From Chitinophagaceae bacterium (lineage in GTDB: Bacteria > Bacteroidota > Bacteroidia > Chitinophagales > Chitinophagaceae): a stretch of DNA of 6,226 bases. Below, in pieces: positions 1-5,695 of the stretch. The notes under the pieces are model-generated. The model did no database searches and was not told the DNA's origin. It worked only from the letters and a program-made list of their open reading frames with translations. The first letter of the stretch is position 1. Every line of letters begins with the position of its first letter. The stretch lies in the NCBI GenBank assembly GCA_025963615.1, contig JAOQAL010000519.1, positions 1 through 6,226 on the forward strand, in the 5' to 3' direction. Both the position numbers and the translations under genes were made by a program.

Positions 1-87
1 CTAAATAGTATACACCCACATCCCACTATCAGCGAAAGTGTGAGGGATGCGATAGAAGTTGCCTACGGAGAAGCGATTCATCTTTAA
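1..87 (+). CDS. lpdA: Dihydrolipoyl dehydrogenase (E3), C-terminal end only
   Basis: Only the last 28 residues and the TAA stop are inside the window; the frame is open from base 1. They read LNSIHPHPTISESVRDA and end in GEAIHL. The HPHPTISE block matches the C-terminal signature of dihydrolipoamide dehydrogenases, whose usual form is H-A/P-H-P-T-L/I-S-E. In that family the second His (visible residue 7) and the Glu five residues later (residue 12) form the catalytic dyad at the dimer interface. The enzyme reoxidises lipoamide, using FAD and NAD+, in pyruvate and 2-oxoglutarate dehydrogenase complexes and glycine cleavage. Which complex this copy serves cannot be seen. A related flavin disulfide reductase is possible, but the motif strongly favours E3. 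A strong hairpin starts 24 bp after the stop, so this is probably the last gene of its transcript. Confidence 0.85.
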   Translation, partial: LNSIHPHPTISESVRDAIEVAYGEAIHL

Positions 88-111
88 AAATAATTTAAGT
101 ATATAATAATT

Positions 112-146
112 GAAATGGATTACGGCATAGCGCTGTAATCCATTTC
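112..146 (+). terminator. Strong hairpin, probable terminator after lpdA
   Basis: A perfect 12-bp inverted repeat (GAAATGGATTAC at 112-123 against GTAATCCATTTC at 135-146). It can extend inward by a G-T, a G-C and a C-G pair to about 15 bp with a five-base loop (127-131). It lies between the lpdA stop and the next gene on the same strand. The T-tract after it is weak (TGTTTAG), and the region before it is A-rich, so it is not a textbook intrinsic terminator. A transcript-end or RNA-stabilising role is inferred. Confidence 0.6.
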
Positions 147-243
147 TGTTTAGAAAATATTTTCAGTACCTGAATCGTTTTAGATGCAGCACAATGAGCG
201 ATTATTTCATCTTATTATCAGGCTGTGCAGATAAATACAGGGA

Positions 244-972
244 ATGAAGAAGAAATTATTAATAATAGTGTTGTCTTTTCTATATCAATTTACTTCGGCG
301 CAGGAAAAAGAATTTGACCCGACCCTGGCTGTAAAATGGGCGCCTACCGGTTTATTTCTCGGAAACGTAGCCGTACAGGGCGAATACAGTTTTAATAAAA
401 GAAATTCGTTAACCGCAAAGATCGGCGTGCCGATGGGGAAGAATTATCATTCCCTGTTTCATGGTAAGCAAATAGATCTTAACATGAAAGCATTTTCATT
501 TCTGGCAGGATATCGTATGTATTTTTCAAAACGAAAACTAAGAGGCATTTATCTTGAGCCTTATTTTCAGTATATTCATCATACCACCAGCGGCCTCGGC
601 GAAACAACCCTCAATACACAACCGGTTACACTCAATTTTACCAATACGTACAATGCATTCGGCATTGGCGCCCAACTAGGCAGCCAATTTATAATTGCCA
701 AAAGATATGTAGTTGATTTTTTCTTCCTGGGTCCAGAACTCAATTCCGCTTCCAATAGTTTCAGAGCTATTGACCCATCAGATTCAGGAAGCTGGGATAA
801 TATTGAGGCCAGCCAGGCCGAAAATGACATTCACGACTTTTTAAATCAGTTCCCTTTTATCCGGAACAAAGTGGACGTTAGAGTAGATAAAACTAATAAA
901 ACCGTGAATGCTGATTTTAATGGCTGGCTGGCAGGCTTCAGATTTGGAGTGTCGCTTGGTTATGCTTTTTAA
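244..972 (+). CDS. Outer-membrane beta-barrel protein, function unknown
   Basis: A 242-residue exported protein. Residues 1-19 form a signal peptide: MKKK, a hydrophobic core, then T-S-A, with likely cleavage before Gln20. The mature part alternates short amphipathic strands and turns, for example around 28-50 (KWAPTGLFLGNVAVQGEYSF), 82-95, 101-113, 137-152 and 226-242. It ends in an aromatic-rich strand with C-terminal Phe (GVSLGYAF), as expected for a substrate of the BAM machinery. Overall it resembles small 8- to 10-stranded Bacteroidota barrel proteins such as DUF3575-like families; I cannot name the family with certainty. A polar segment at about 165-225, rich in Asp, Asn and Ser, is probably a large extracellular loop. 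The ATG at 244 fits because the signal peptide starts there; I see no good -7 box or Shine-Dalgarno sequence. It converges on the DUF4197 gene with a 44-bp gap. Confidence 0.8.
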   Translation: MKKKLLIIVLSFLYQFTSAQEKEFDPTLAVKWAPTGLFLGNVAVQGEYSFNKRNSLTAKIGVPMGKNYHSLFHGKQIDLNMKAFSFLAGYRMYFSKRKLRGIYLEPYFQYIHHTTSGLGETTLNTQPVTLNFTNTYNAFGIGAQLGSQFIIAKRYVVDFFFLGPELNSASNSFRAIDPSDSGSWDNIEASQAENDIHDFLNQFPFIRNKVDVRVDKTNKTVNADFNGWLAGFRFGVSLGYAF

Positions 973-1016
973 ATGCCAGTCCAGCTTCCTCTAAATAATG
1001 ATTTGTGATTTCTGGA

Positions 1017-1769
1017 TTATTTTGCAAATACTTTTTTCAGAATATCGCTGGTTCTCGCCAAAGGATCTTTTCTTATTTTTTGTTCTTCCTGTCCAACCTG
1101 GTAAAAAATACCTGCCAGTCCTTTTTCGGTGACATACGCTGGTAGATCTGTATTTACTTTTTCAGCGCTGAATTTATTATAAGTCGTAAAAAGCGTATTC
1201 CAGTATTTTGTAGCATTTACTTTTTCCAGCGATTGTTCGATTACCGGCCGGAATGCTTCCGTAAGTGCGATCGTAGTTTTATTTTTTAAATAATCAGTAG
1301 CGGCAAAATCACCACCTTGTAATATGCCAAGAGCATCCTGGATACTCATCTGTTTTATAGCATTTATAAAAATAGGCGCGGCATTTTTTGCTGCATCTTC
1401 GGCCGCGCGGTTCATAGATAAAATGGCATTATCCACCTGCTTGCCAAAACCAAAACTTCGCAGGGTCTGTTCTACTTTTTTGGCTTCTTCCGGCATTAAT
1501 ATTTTAATCACAGCATCTTTGAAAAAACCATCAACAGAAGAGAGCTTTTCGGATCCTTTGGTAGCGCCAACCTGTAAAGCTTCTTTCAATCCATTGGCAA
1601 TTTCATCGGTAGAAAGCCCGGCACCTAATTTACCAGAGCCACTACTCAATACTTTACCAATTCCGTTCTTACCAGATGAATCTTTTTTGAGAATATTTTT
1701 TAAGATTTGTGCATTCAGAAATGAAACAGAAAGAAGAAATGTTGTAATCGCAAGTACTGATTTTTTCAT
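1017..1769 (-). CDS. DUF4197 domain protein, exported
   Basis: A 250-residue protein. Residues 1-20 are a signal peptide (MKKS, hydrophobic core, F-L-N-A) with likely cleavage before Gln21. Residues 21-50 are a Gly/Ser/Lys-rich linker. From about 52 to 250 it matches what I recall of DUF4197: an STDEIANGLKEALQVGA block (53-69), RAAEDAAKNAAPIF (121-134), and a C-terminal block with YVTEKGLAGIFYQVGQEE (212-229), then KIRKDP and a final ILKKVFAK. It is predicted to be all-helical. Function is unknown; the family occurs in Bacteroidota and Proteobacteria as periplasmic or surface-exposed protein. There is no lipobox Cys, so it is probably soluble in the periplasm. It is transcribed divergently from the FAD oxidoreductase, and a -7 box (1792-1799) lies 22 bp before its ATG. 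Family assignment is confident; the role is not known. Confidence 0.85.
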   Translation of the reverse strand: MKKSVLAITTFLLSVSFLNAQILKNILKKDSSGKNGIGKVLSSGSGKLGAGLSTDEIANGLKEALQVGATKGSEKLSSVDGFFKDAVIKILMPEEAKKVEQTLRSFGFGKQVDNAILSMNRAAEDAAKNAAPIFINAIKQMSIQDALGILQGGDFAATDYLKNKTTIALTEAFRPVIEQSLEKVNATKYWNTLFTTYNKFSAEKVNTDLPAYVTEKGLAGIFYQVGQEEQKIRKDPLARTSDILKKVFAK

Positions 1770-1791
1770 AATAGGGTTTTATAATTGAAAT

Positions 1792-1799
1792 CAAAAATA
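1792..1799 (-). promoter_or_regulatory. Bacteroidota-type -7 box for the DUF4197 gene
   Basis: The minus strand reads TATTTTTG, an exact match to the TAnnTTTG -7 consensus of the primary sigma factor of Bacteroidota. It lies 22 bp upstream of the ATG at 1769, giving a short leader of roughly 15 bases. No convincing TTTG -33 element is seen at the expected spacing; CTTTAAG and TTTAAC are only partial matches. Confidence 0.55.
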
Positions 1800-1835
1800 A
1801 CACCGGTAAACTTAAAGCGCCGTTAAATATCCGGG

Positions 1836-1843
1836 TATCTTTG
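1836..1843 (+). promoter_or_regulatory. Bacteroidota-type -7 box for the FAD oxidoreductase gene
   Basis: TATCTTTG matches TAnnTTTG exactly and ends 23 bp before the ATG at 1867, so transcription should start near 1850 with a very short leader. The -33 region (around 1812) has only a weak CTTAAA match. This box and the opposite-strand box at 1792-1799 are about 40 bp apart. Confidence 0.6.
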
Positions 1844-1866
1844 CAGCCTATATAACGGTTCTGCCT

Positions 1867-2994
1867 ATGATCAGCGTATGGGAAAAAGAAACTTTTTATG
1901 CTCCACAGGACATAATTATTGTGGGAAGTGGTTTTGTTGGCTTGTGGTCAGCATTTTACCTGAAAAAAAGGAATCCTAAATTAAAAATAACTATTGTTGA
2001 CCGTGGCATTATTCCTACCGGCGCCAGTACCCGAAATGCAGGTTTTGCATGTTTTGGAAGCCTCACCGAACTTTTAGCAGACGAGCAACGGGTTGGTAGC
2101 GATAAAATGCTGGAATTAGTGAACATGCGCTACCAGGGGCTCGGGAAAATCAGGAATACATTTTCCAAAAAGGAAATTGATATGGATATGTGTGGCGGTT
2201 ATGAATTATTTACCAAAAAGGAAGATAATTTAACCGGGGACCTGGAACAACAAATCGATTACCTGAATGTTTTGCTCAGGGAAATTGTAAAGAAAAAAAC
2301 ATTTAAGCTGGCAGATAAAAAAATCAGTTCACTCGGTTTCAATCATGTCACGCATCTTATCCGCAATAACCTGGAAGGATATTTACATTCCGGGAAATTA
2401 TTAAACGCCCTTCTTTATAAGATCCGCATGCAAGGTGTGCAGGTGCTCAATAATATTGAGATCAAAAAATTTGAAAAAATAAATGACGCGTTCGAAATCG
2501 AGACCAATCAAAATGTTAGTCTATCCGCAAAACAATTATTGATTTGTATTAATGGTTTTGCAAAACAATTGATTCCTGACCTGGACGTAGAACCTGCCCG
2601 GGGGCAAGTTCTCCTCACATCACCTGTCAACGGGCTGCCCTGGAAAGGAACCTTTCATTATCAACAGGGATATTATTATTTCAGAAATCTTGGCGACAGG
2701 GTCTTGCTGGGAGGTGCCAGGAACCTGGCGTTGAATGAAGAAAAAACTTTTTCGCTCGAAACCACCGATATTATACAAAATGAATTGGAACGTTTTCTGA
2801 AAGACGTGGTTCTGCCCGGCAAAAAATTCACCATTGAAAACAGGTGGAGCGGAACCATGGGCATCGGAAGTGAAAAAATGCCAATCCTTAAAGAAATCTC
2901 TCCGGCTGTATTTTGTTGTGTAAGAATGAGTGGAATGGGCGTTGCGCTGGCTCCTGTATTGGGAGAAAAAGCAGCCAGGTTAATGACAGCTTAA
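1867..2994 (+). CDS. FAD-dependent oxidoreductase, DAO family
   Basis: A 375-residue protein with the layout of the D-amino-acid-oxidase (DAO) family, and about the family's usual length. The N-terminal Rossmann motif is DIIIVGSGFVGLWSAFYL, with GxGxxG at residues 20-25. The second strand ends in IVDRG with Asp45, which would bind the FAD ribose. It is followed by GASTRNAGF (52-60), the FAD-contacting loop seen in PuuB-like and glycine-oxidase-like enzymes. EPARGQVLL (242-250) is the mid-protein family motif, ENRWSGTMG (324-332) belongs to the substrate and flavin-binding domain, and RMSGMGVALAPVLGEKAARL (353-372) is the C-terminal FAD motif. Such enzymes oxidise amines or amino acids with FAD in the cytoplasm. 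The substrate cannot be told from sequence; gamma-glutamylputrescine, glycine or sarcosine-type substrates are candidates only. There is no signal peptide. It appears monocistronic, with its own -7 box 23 bp upstream and repeats downstream. Confidence 0.88.
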   Translation: MISVWEKETFYAPQDIIIVGSGFVGLWSAFYLKKRNPKLKITIVDRGIIPTGASTRNAGFACFGSLTELLADEQRVGSDKMLELVNMRYQGLGKIRNTFSKKEIDMDMCGGYELFTKKEDNLTGDLEQQIDYLNVLLREIVKKKTFKLADKKISSLGFNHVTHLIRNNLEGYLHSGKLLNALLYKIRMQGVQVLNNIEIKKFEKINDAFEIETNQNVSLSAKQLLICINGFAKQLIPDLDVEPARGQVLLTSPVNGLPWKGTFHYQQGYYYFRNLGDRVLLGGARNLALNEEKTFSLETTDIIQNELERFLKDVVLPGKKFTIENRWSGTMGIGSEKMPILKEISPAVFCCVRMSGMGVALAPVLGEKAARLMTA

Positions 2995-3032
2995 GCCTCT
3001 CCTGCGGGTTGAATTTAATGGCAAACAATGAT

Positions 3033-3078
3033 CCCCGGTTGCACCGGGGGCTATTCAAATTTTAGCCCTTCGGGCTAA
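3033..3078. repeat. REP-like double hairpin
   Basis: Two short GC-rich hairpins stand side by side. The first is CCCCGGT/ACCGGGG (3033-3039 with 3043-3049, loop TGC). The second is TTAGCCC/GGGCTAA (3062-3068 with 3072-3078, loop TTC). Each has a perfect 7-bp stem with a 3-base loop, and the spacer contains GCTATTCAAATT. The pattern and wording resemble dispersed intergenic palindromes I associate with Bacteroidota genomes, comparable to REP sequences mobilised by RAYT/Y1 transposases. Repetition elsewhere in the genome cannot be seen from this window. No transposase gene is nearby. It begins about 40 bp after the oxidoreductase stop, so it may also protect or end that mRNA. Confidence 0.6.
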
Positions 3079-3086
3079 GAAAGCAA

Positions 3087-3150
3087 AGGGTTGCCAACCT
3101 TTGAAAGCAGTCTACAAAAGAGCAGTAATTTCTTTAAGGTTGGCAACCCT
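3087..3150. repeat. Long inverted repeat with self-complementary arms
   Basis: AGGGTTGCCAACCTT at 3087-3101 is the exact reverse complement of 3136-3150, a 15-bp stem. After a two-base bulge it continues for four more pairs (AAAG at 3104-3107 with CTTT at 3132-3135), leaving a 24-base loop. Each arm is also nearly palindromic by itself (GGTT-GCC-AACC), so the region can fold as one long stem or as two small hairpins. It starts 8 bp after the REP-like pair and probably belongs to the same composite element, which would span about 3026-3165. Function is unknown. Confidence 0.6.
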
Positions 3151-3204
3151 CCTTCGGCGGACAGCCTCTTGTTCAACACATAAACGCGTTGTTAATTAAT
3201 AATA

Positions 3205-3312
3205 GGGTAGTTCCAAAAACTCACTTTTTGAAAAATTAAAACCATAAAACTCAATGCCTGCAAGGGTTTCAAAGCCTACTACTCATAAAATTGATAGTTT
3301 TTGGAAGAACCC
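3205..3312. mobile_element. 108-bp MITE-like element with 17-bp terminal inverted repeats
   Basis: The left end, GGGTAGTTCCAAAAACT (3205-3221), and the right end (3296-3312) are inverted repeats matching at 15 of 17 positions, with mismatches at positions 5 and 6. Both ends start with GGG outward, and similarity continues weakly inward. AATA flanks both sides (3201-3204 and 3313-3316), which would fit a 4-bp target-site duplication, though the flank is AT-rich. The interior of about 74 bp has no meaningful reading frame. This is the form of a non-autonomous derivative of an insertion sequence moved by a transposase elsewhere. The IS family cannot be assigned. The right end is 5 bp from the metalloprotease stop codon, so the pairing ends may also act as that gene's 3' hairpin. 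Confidence 0.65.
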
Positions 3313-3317
3313 AATAG

Positions 3318-4577
3318 TTACATCTTGATAAACTTCCTGACCAGTTTGACTCCATCCTTATTGCCATGGATAATATAAATACCCGGGCTCAGGCTGCTGA
3401 TATTTATTGCGTCAACTTTTGAAGTGATTACATGACGTTTTACTACCTGACCGGCGACATTTACAATCGTGAATTCCTGTCCGATCCAGCGTGGATCATA
3501 TCTAAAATCCAGCACCAGTTCTTTTTGAACCGGATTAGGATATAACTTCAGGTAAAGCCATTGCGGAGAATCGTCAGGCAGCCGGATTTCATCAAGCCAT
3601 GGCAAGTCCAATGCTTTTGAAGATAAAAGTGAATTCCGCAACCCGCCGGGTTCAAACAAAGTCCGCATCCTGTCTCTTTGTCCATTTGTAAATAAATTCA
3701 TACAGGGATCATTCGTGTAGTCCATAAAATTCATATACATATCTCCGTTAGGAGAATTGCCACAGCTAATACGCAAGCCGCCCGGGCAACCGGAAGTAAA
3801 CCCAGCCTGTGGAGGAGTATCCGTTACCTCATCACTGCCACAATCAGCATCTCCCCATAAATGCTTCAGGCTTAACCAATGCCCGGTTTCATGCACGGCA
3901 GTCCTGCCAGAATTAAAAGGTGCCCCATCATTCAGGTCATTGAAAACAGTATAATTAATAACTATTCCGTCTTTTTTTTCATCCTCACCTGGTACACTGG
4001 AATAGCCCAGAAGATCATCCAGGTTGCATACCCATATATTCATATAAAAACGTGCGTCCCAGCTGTCAGCGCCATATTCAACCTTAAACTTTACCTTGTC
4101 GCCATCAATTACCCATTTAGTAATTGGAGAATAAATTCTTTCAATGCCGTTGGTAACCCTACCCTGTGGATCCACTTTTGCCAGTTCAAATTCTATTTTA
4201 CAATCTCCTGCCACGGCTTTAAAAACATCTGGTGTGTGACTGCTATCCGCATTTTTTCTTTGATAATCCCTGTTCAATGCCGCAAGCTGGTTAGCAACAG
4301 CTTCATCCGAAATATTTTCCTCTTGCTGATGATACACAATATGTACGATGACCGGTATCCTGATTGTTGAAAGGGCAGGCCGTGAATTTGAAGTATTGTA
4401 AGGCGGATTCTTTAAACGGGATTGAATAAACTTCTCCATATTTTGTTGCCTGGTTTGTAAAGAAGGATCCACCCGTATGGCCTGTTGCGCATACTGTAAC
4501 GAAGCACATCGGCGCTGGGCAACTAATTGCTTTGCACACAGAAAAAATAGTCCCCATAATAGAAACCTTGCCTTCAT
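3318..4577 (-). CDS. Secreted M43 (pappalysin-like) zinc metalloprotease with T9SS sorting domain
   Basis: A 419-residue exported protease. Residues 1-20 are a signal peptide ending L-V-A, with cleavage before Gln21. A short propeptide follows and begins QRRC; Cys24 sits where M43 enzymes such as ulilysin have the cysteine switch that blocks the zinc. The catalytic domain spans about 70-310. It contains the zinc site HETGHWLSLKH (229-239; His229, His233 and His239 as ligands, Glu230 catalytic) and the Met-turn MNFMDY (282-287, Met285). Several Cys residues (246, 264, 272, 292) may form disulfides. The metzincin Gly at motif position 8 is Ser236. Residues 343-419 are a type A Por secretion tail (YPNPV, VNVAGQVV, ISSLSPGIYII, KLVRKFIKM), which directs export through the type IX system and is normally removed. 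It is probably a cell-surface or released protease; its substrate is unknown. It appears monocistronic. Confidence 0.92.
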   Translation of the reverse strand: MKARFLLWGLFFLCAKQLVAQRRCASLQYAQQAIRVDPSLQTRQQNMEKFIQSRLKNPPYNTSNSRPALSTIRIPVIVHIVYHQQEENISDEAVANQLAALNRDYQRKNADSSHTPDVFKAVAGDCKIEFELAKVDPQGRVTNGIERIYSPITKWVIDGDKVKFKVEYGADSWDARFYMNIWVCNLDDLLGYSSVPGEDEKKDGIVINYTVFNDLNDGAPFNSGRTAVHETGHWLSLKHLWGDADCGSDEVTDTPPQAGFTSGCPGGLRISCGNSPNGDMYMNFMDYTNDPCMNLFTNGQRDRMRTLFEPGGLRNSLLSSKALDLPWLDEIRLPDDSPQWLYLKLYPNPVQKELVLDFRYDPRWIGQEFTIVNVAGQVVKRHVITSKVDAINISSLSPGIYIIHGNKDGVKLVRKFIKM

Positions 4578-4604
4578 GACTCGCCTTACTGTTTAATAAC
4601 CTGT

Positions 4605-4618
4605 ATGCAATATTGCAT
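4605..4618. promoter_or_regulatory. Perfect 14-bp palindrome upstream of the metalloprotease
   Basis: ATGCAATATTGCAT is identical on both strands and lies 28-41 bp upstream of the metalloprotease ATG (4577), where promoter elements or an operator would be expected. It has no spacer, so as DNA it suits a homodimeric regulator, while as RNA it would not make a stable hairpin. An operator role is inferred from position and symmetry only. Confidence 0.3.
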
Positions 4619-4849
4619 GCTGGTATCCAGGCGATATTGGAAAAAGATTGTTCATTACGGAGGATTTCAACGACGCGAACCCGGCACTAACACAGGAGCT
4701 ATAAAGGAATTGAAAGAAAGGATGGCCTAACCGGATCTCAATGTATAAATTTTCCGGTAAAAGTTCAAATTTTCATGTCCTTCATTTATAAGGGCTGCGT
4801 TACAATGTGTTTTAACAAGTATAATTAACCCTGAAAGAGACGCTTACCC

Positions 4850-4857
4850 TATTTTTG
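4850..4857 (+). promoter_or_regulatory. Bacteroidota-type -7 box for the glutaminyl cyclase gene
   Basis: TATTTTTG is an exact TAnnTTTG match ending 22 bp before the ATG at 4880, the same geometry as the boxes before the DUF4197 and oxidoreductase genes. The -33 region near 4825 has only TTAA. It supports the ATG at 4880 as the start and implies a leader of roughly 15 bases. Confidence 0.6.
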
Positions 4858-4879
4858 CCCAGCCTGAAACTTCACGATA

Positions 4880-5695
4880 ATGAAAAAGCTATTAGCCGGC
4901 ACGCTGGTATTGATTTTCGTTGCGGCATTTATATTTTATGCAATTCAAAACAAACCGGGTTCATCTACTACGGTAGTAAATACTACAGATTATGTTATTC
5001 CGGATACGTTGAATTATTTAATAAACAAGACTTACCCGCATGATACTTCGTCCTTCACGCAAGGATTAGTTATTTACCATGGTAATTTATATGAAGGGAC
5101 CGGTGAATACGGGCGTTCGAAATTGACAGAGGTTGATTTGGCCAGTGGCAACGTGAAACGGCAGGTAAGTCTTGACAAAAAATATTTTGGCGAAGGCATC
5201 ACCATCCTGAACGACACGGTTTACCAGTTAACCTGGCAAAACAAAGTCGTATTGGTATATACGCTCAGGGATTTAAGAAAAATAAGAGAATTTCCGATCA
5301 ACACAGAAGGTTGGGGCATTACCACAGATGGAAAAAATTTAATCGTAAGTGACGGTTCCAGCAATCTTTATTTCTATGAGCCTTCCAAATTCCGATTGCT
5401 GCGTACCCAGGGCGTAACCGATGCAGGCGCGCTTGCTTACAACATGAATGAACTGGAATACATTGATGGTTATGTATACGCCAACCAATGGCAGTTGCCT
5501 TATATCTATAAAATCAATCCCGGTAATGGCCAGGTTGTCGCTAAAATTAACCTGAATGAAGTATGGGATAAAATAAAAACTAAAGACCCGCAGGCCGATG
5601 TCCCCAATGGAATTGCCTACGATAGCGCCACAAAAAAGATATATATAACCGGAAAGCTCTGGCCGGAGCTCTACGAGATACAACTCAACAAATAG
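4880..5695 (+). CDS. Glutaminyl-peptide cyclotransferase, membrane-anchored (plant-type QC)
   Basis: A 271-residue protein that converts N-terminal Gln of peptides and proteins to pyroglutamate, releasing ammonia. Residues 5-22 are one hydrophobic segment after MKK, without a lipobox Cys or clear cleavage site, so it is probably an inner-membrane anchor with the enzyme in the periplasm. The rest fits the glutamine cyclotransferase family (Pfam Glu_cyclase_2), a five-bladed propeller known from papaya and Zymomonas. In order: SFTQGLVIY (58-66), YEGTGEYG (71-78), FGEG (103-106), YQLTWQ (115-120), TEGWGITTDG (142-151), SDGS (157-160), NELE (190-193), ANQWQ (201-205), PNGIAYD (242-248) and ITGKLWPELYEI (256-267). 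The acidic and Trp residues in these blocks line the active site in the family. Length and motifs are complete, so it should be active. It is not the zinc-dependent animal-type QC. Its stop directly abuts the stop of the convergent methyltransferase gene. Confidence 0.93.
   Translation: MKKLLAGTLVLIFVAAFIFYAIQNKPGSSTTVVNTTDYVIPDTLNYLINKTYPHDTSSFTQGLVIYHGNLYEGTGEYGRSKLTEVDLASGNVKRQVSLDKKYFGEGITILNDTVYQLTWQNKVVLVYTLRDLRKIREFPINTEGWGITTDGKNLIVSDGSSNLYFYEPSKFRLLRTQGVTDAGALAYNMNELEYIDGYVYANQWQLPYIYKINPGNGQVVAKINLNEVWDKIKTKDPQADVPNGIAYDSATKKIYITGKLWPELYEIQLNK

Larger units (their letters stand above)
4578..4879. other. 302-bp intergenic region between divergent protease and cyclotransferase genes
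   Basis: It holds a perfect 14-bp palindrome (4605-4618), a stretch with protein-like reading in two plus-strand frames (4600-4730), a weak 6-bp inverted repeat (ACCGGA at 4730-4735 with TCCGGT at 4753-4758), an AT-rich stretch (about 4740-4830) and the -7 box of the cyclotransferase gene (4850-4857). I find no RNA gene or riboswitch. No exact TAnnTTTG box is seen for the protease on the minus strand. Confidence 0.5.

Noticed and set aside
162..174. Small inverted repeat TTCAG-TAC-CTGAA before the barrel-protein gene
   Set aside because: A 5-bp stem in AT-rich DNA is too short to call a site or structure.
993..1022. AAATAAT/ATTATTT inverted repeat between the convergent barrel and DUF4197 genes as a shared terminator
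   Set aside because: Seven A-T pairs with a 16-base loop would be unstable, and it runs into the DUF4197 stop.
1324..1788. Long plus-strand frame (154 codons) opposite the DUF4197 gene
   Set aside because: It lies almost wholly antisense to a gene with a clear signal peptide and family match. Its translation is Cys/Ser/Pro-rich low-quality sequence with no domain.
2994..3169. AGCCTCT direct repeat (2994-3000 and 3163-3169) bracketing the REP-like block, as a target-site duplication
   Set aside because: Seven bases can recur by chance, the first copy overlaps the oxidoreductase stop codon, and REP-type elements are not known to make target duplications.
2995..3317. CRISPR array or tandem repeat in the repeat-rich gap
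   Set aside because: The repeats are inverted pairs of different sequences, not regularly spaced direct repeats.
3879..4370. Plus-strand frame (163 codons) opposite the metalloprotease
   Set aside because: Antisense shadow of the protease catalytic domain, with no recognisable domain and no promoter.
4303..4557. Minus-strand frame (84 codons) within the protease N-terminal region, in another frame
   Set aside because: The frame with signal peptide, Cys switch and zinc motif is clearly the real one.
5339..5683. Minus-strand frame (114 codons) opposite the cyclotransferase
   Set aside because: It overlaps the conserved propeller blocks of the cyclotransferase and has no family features of its own.
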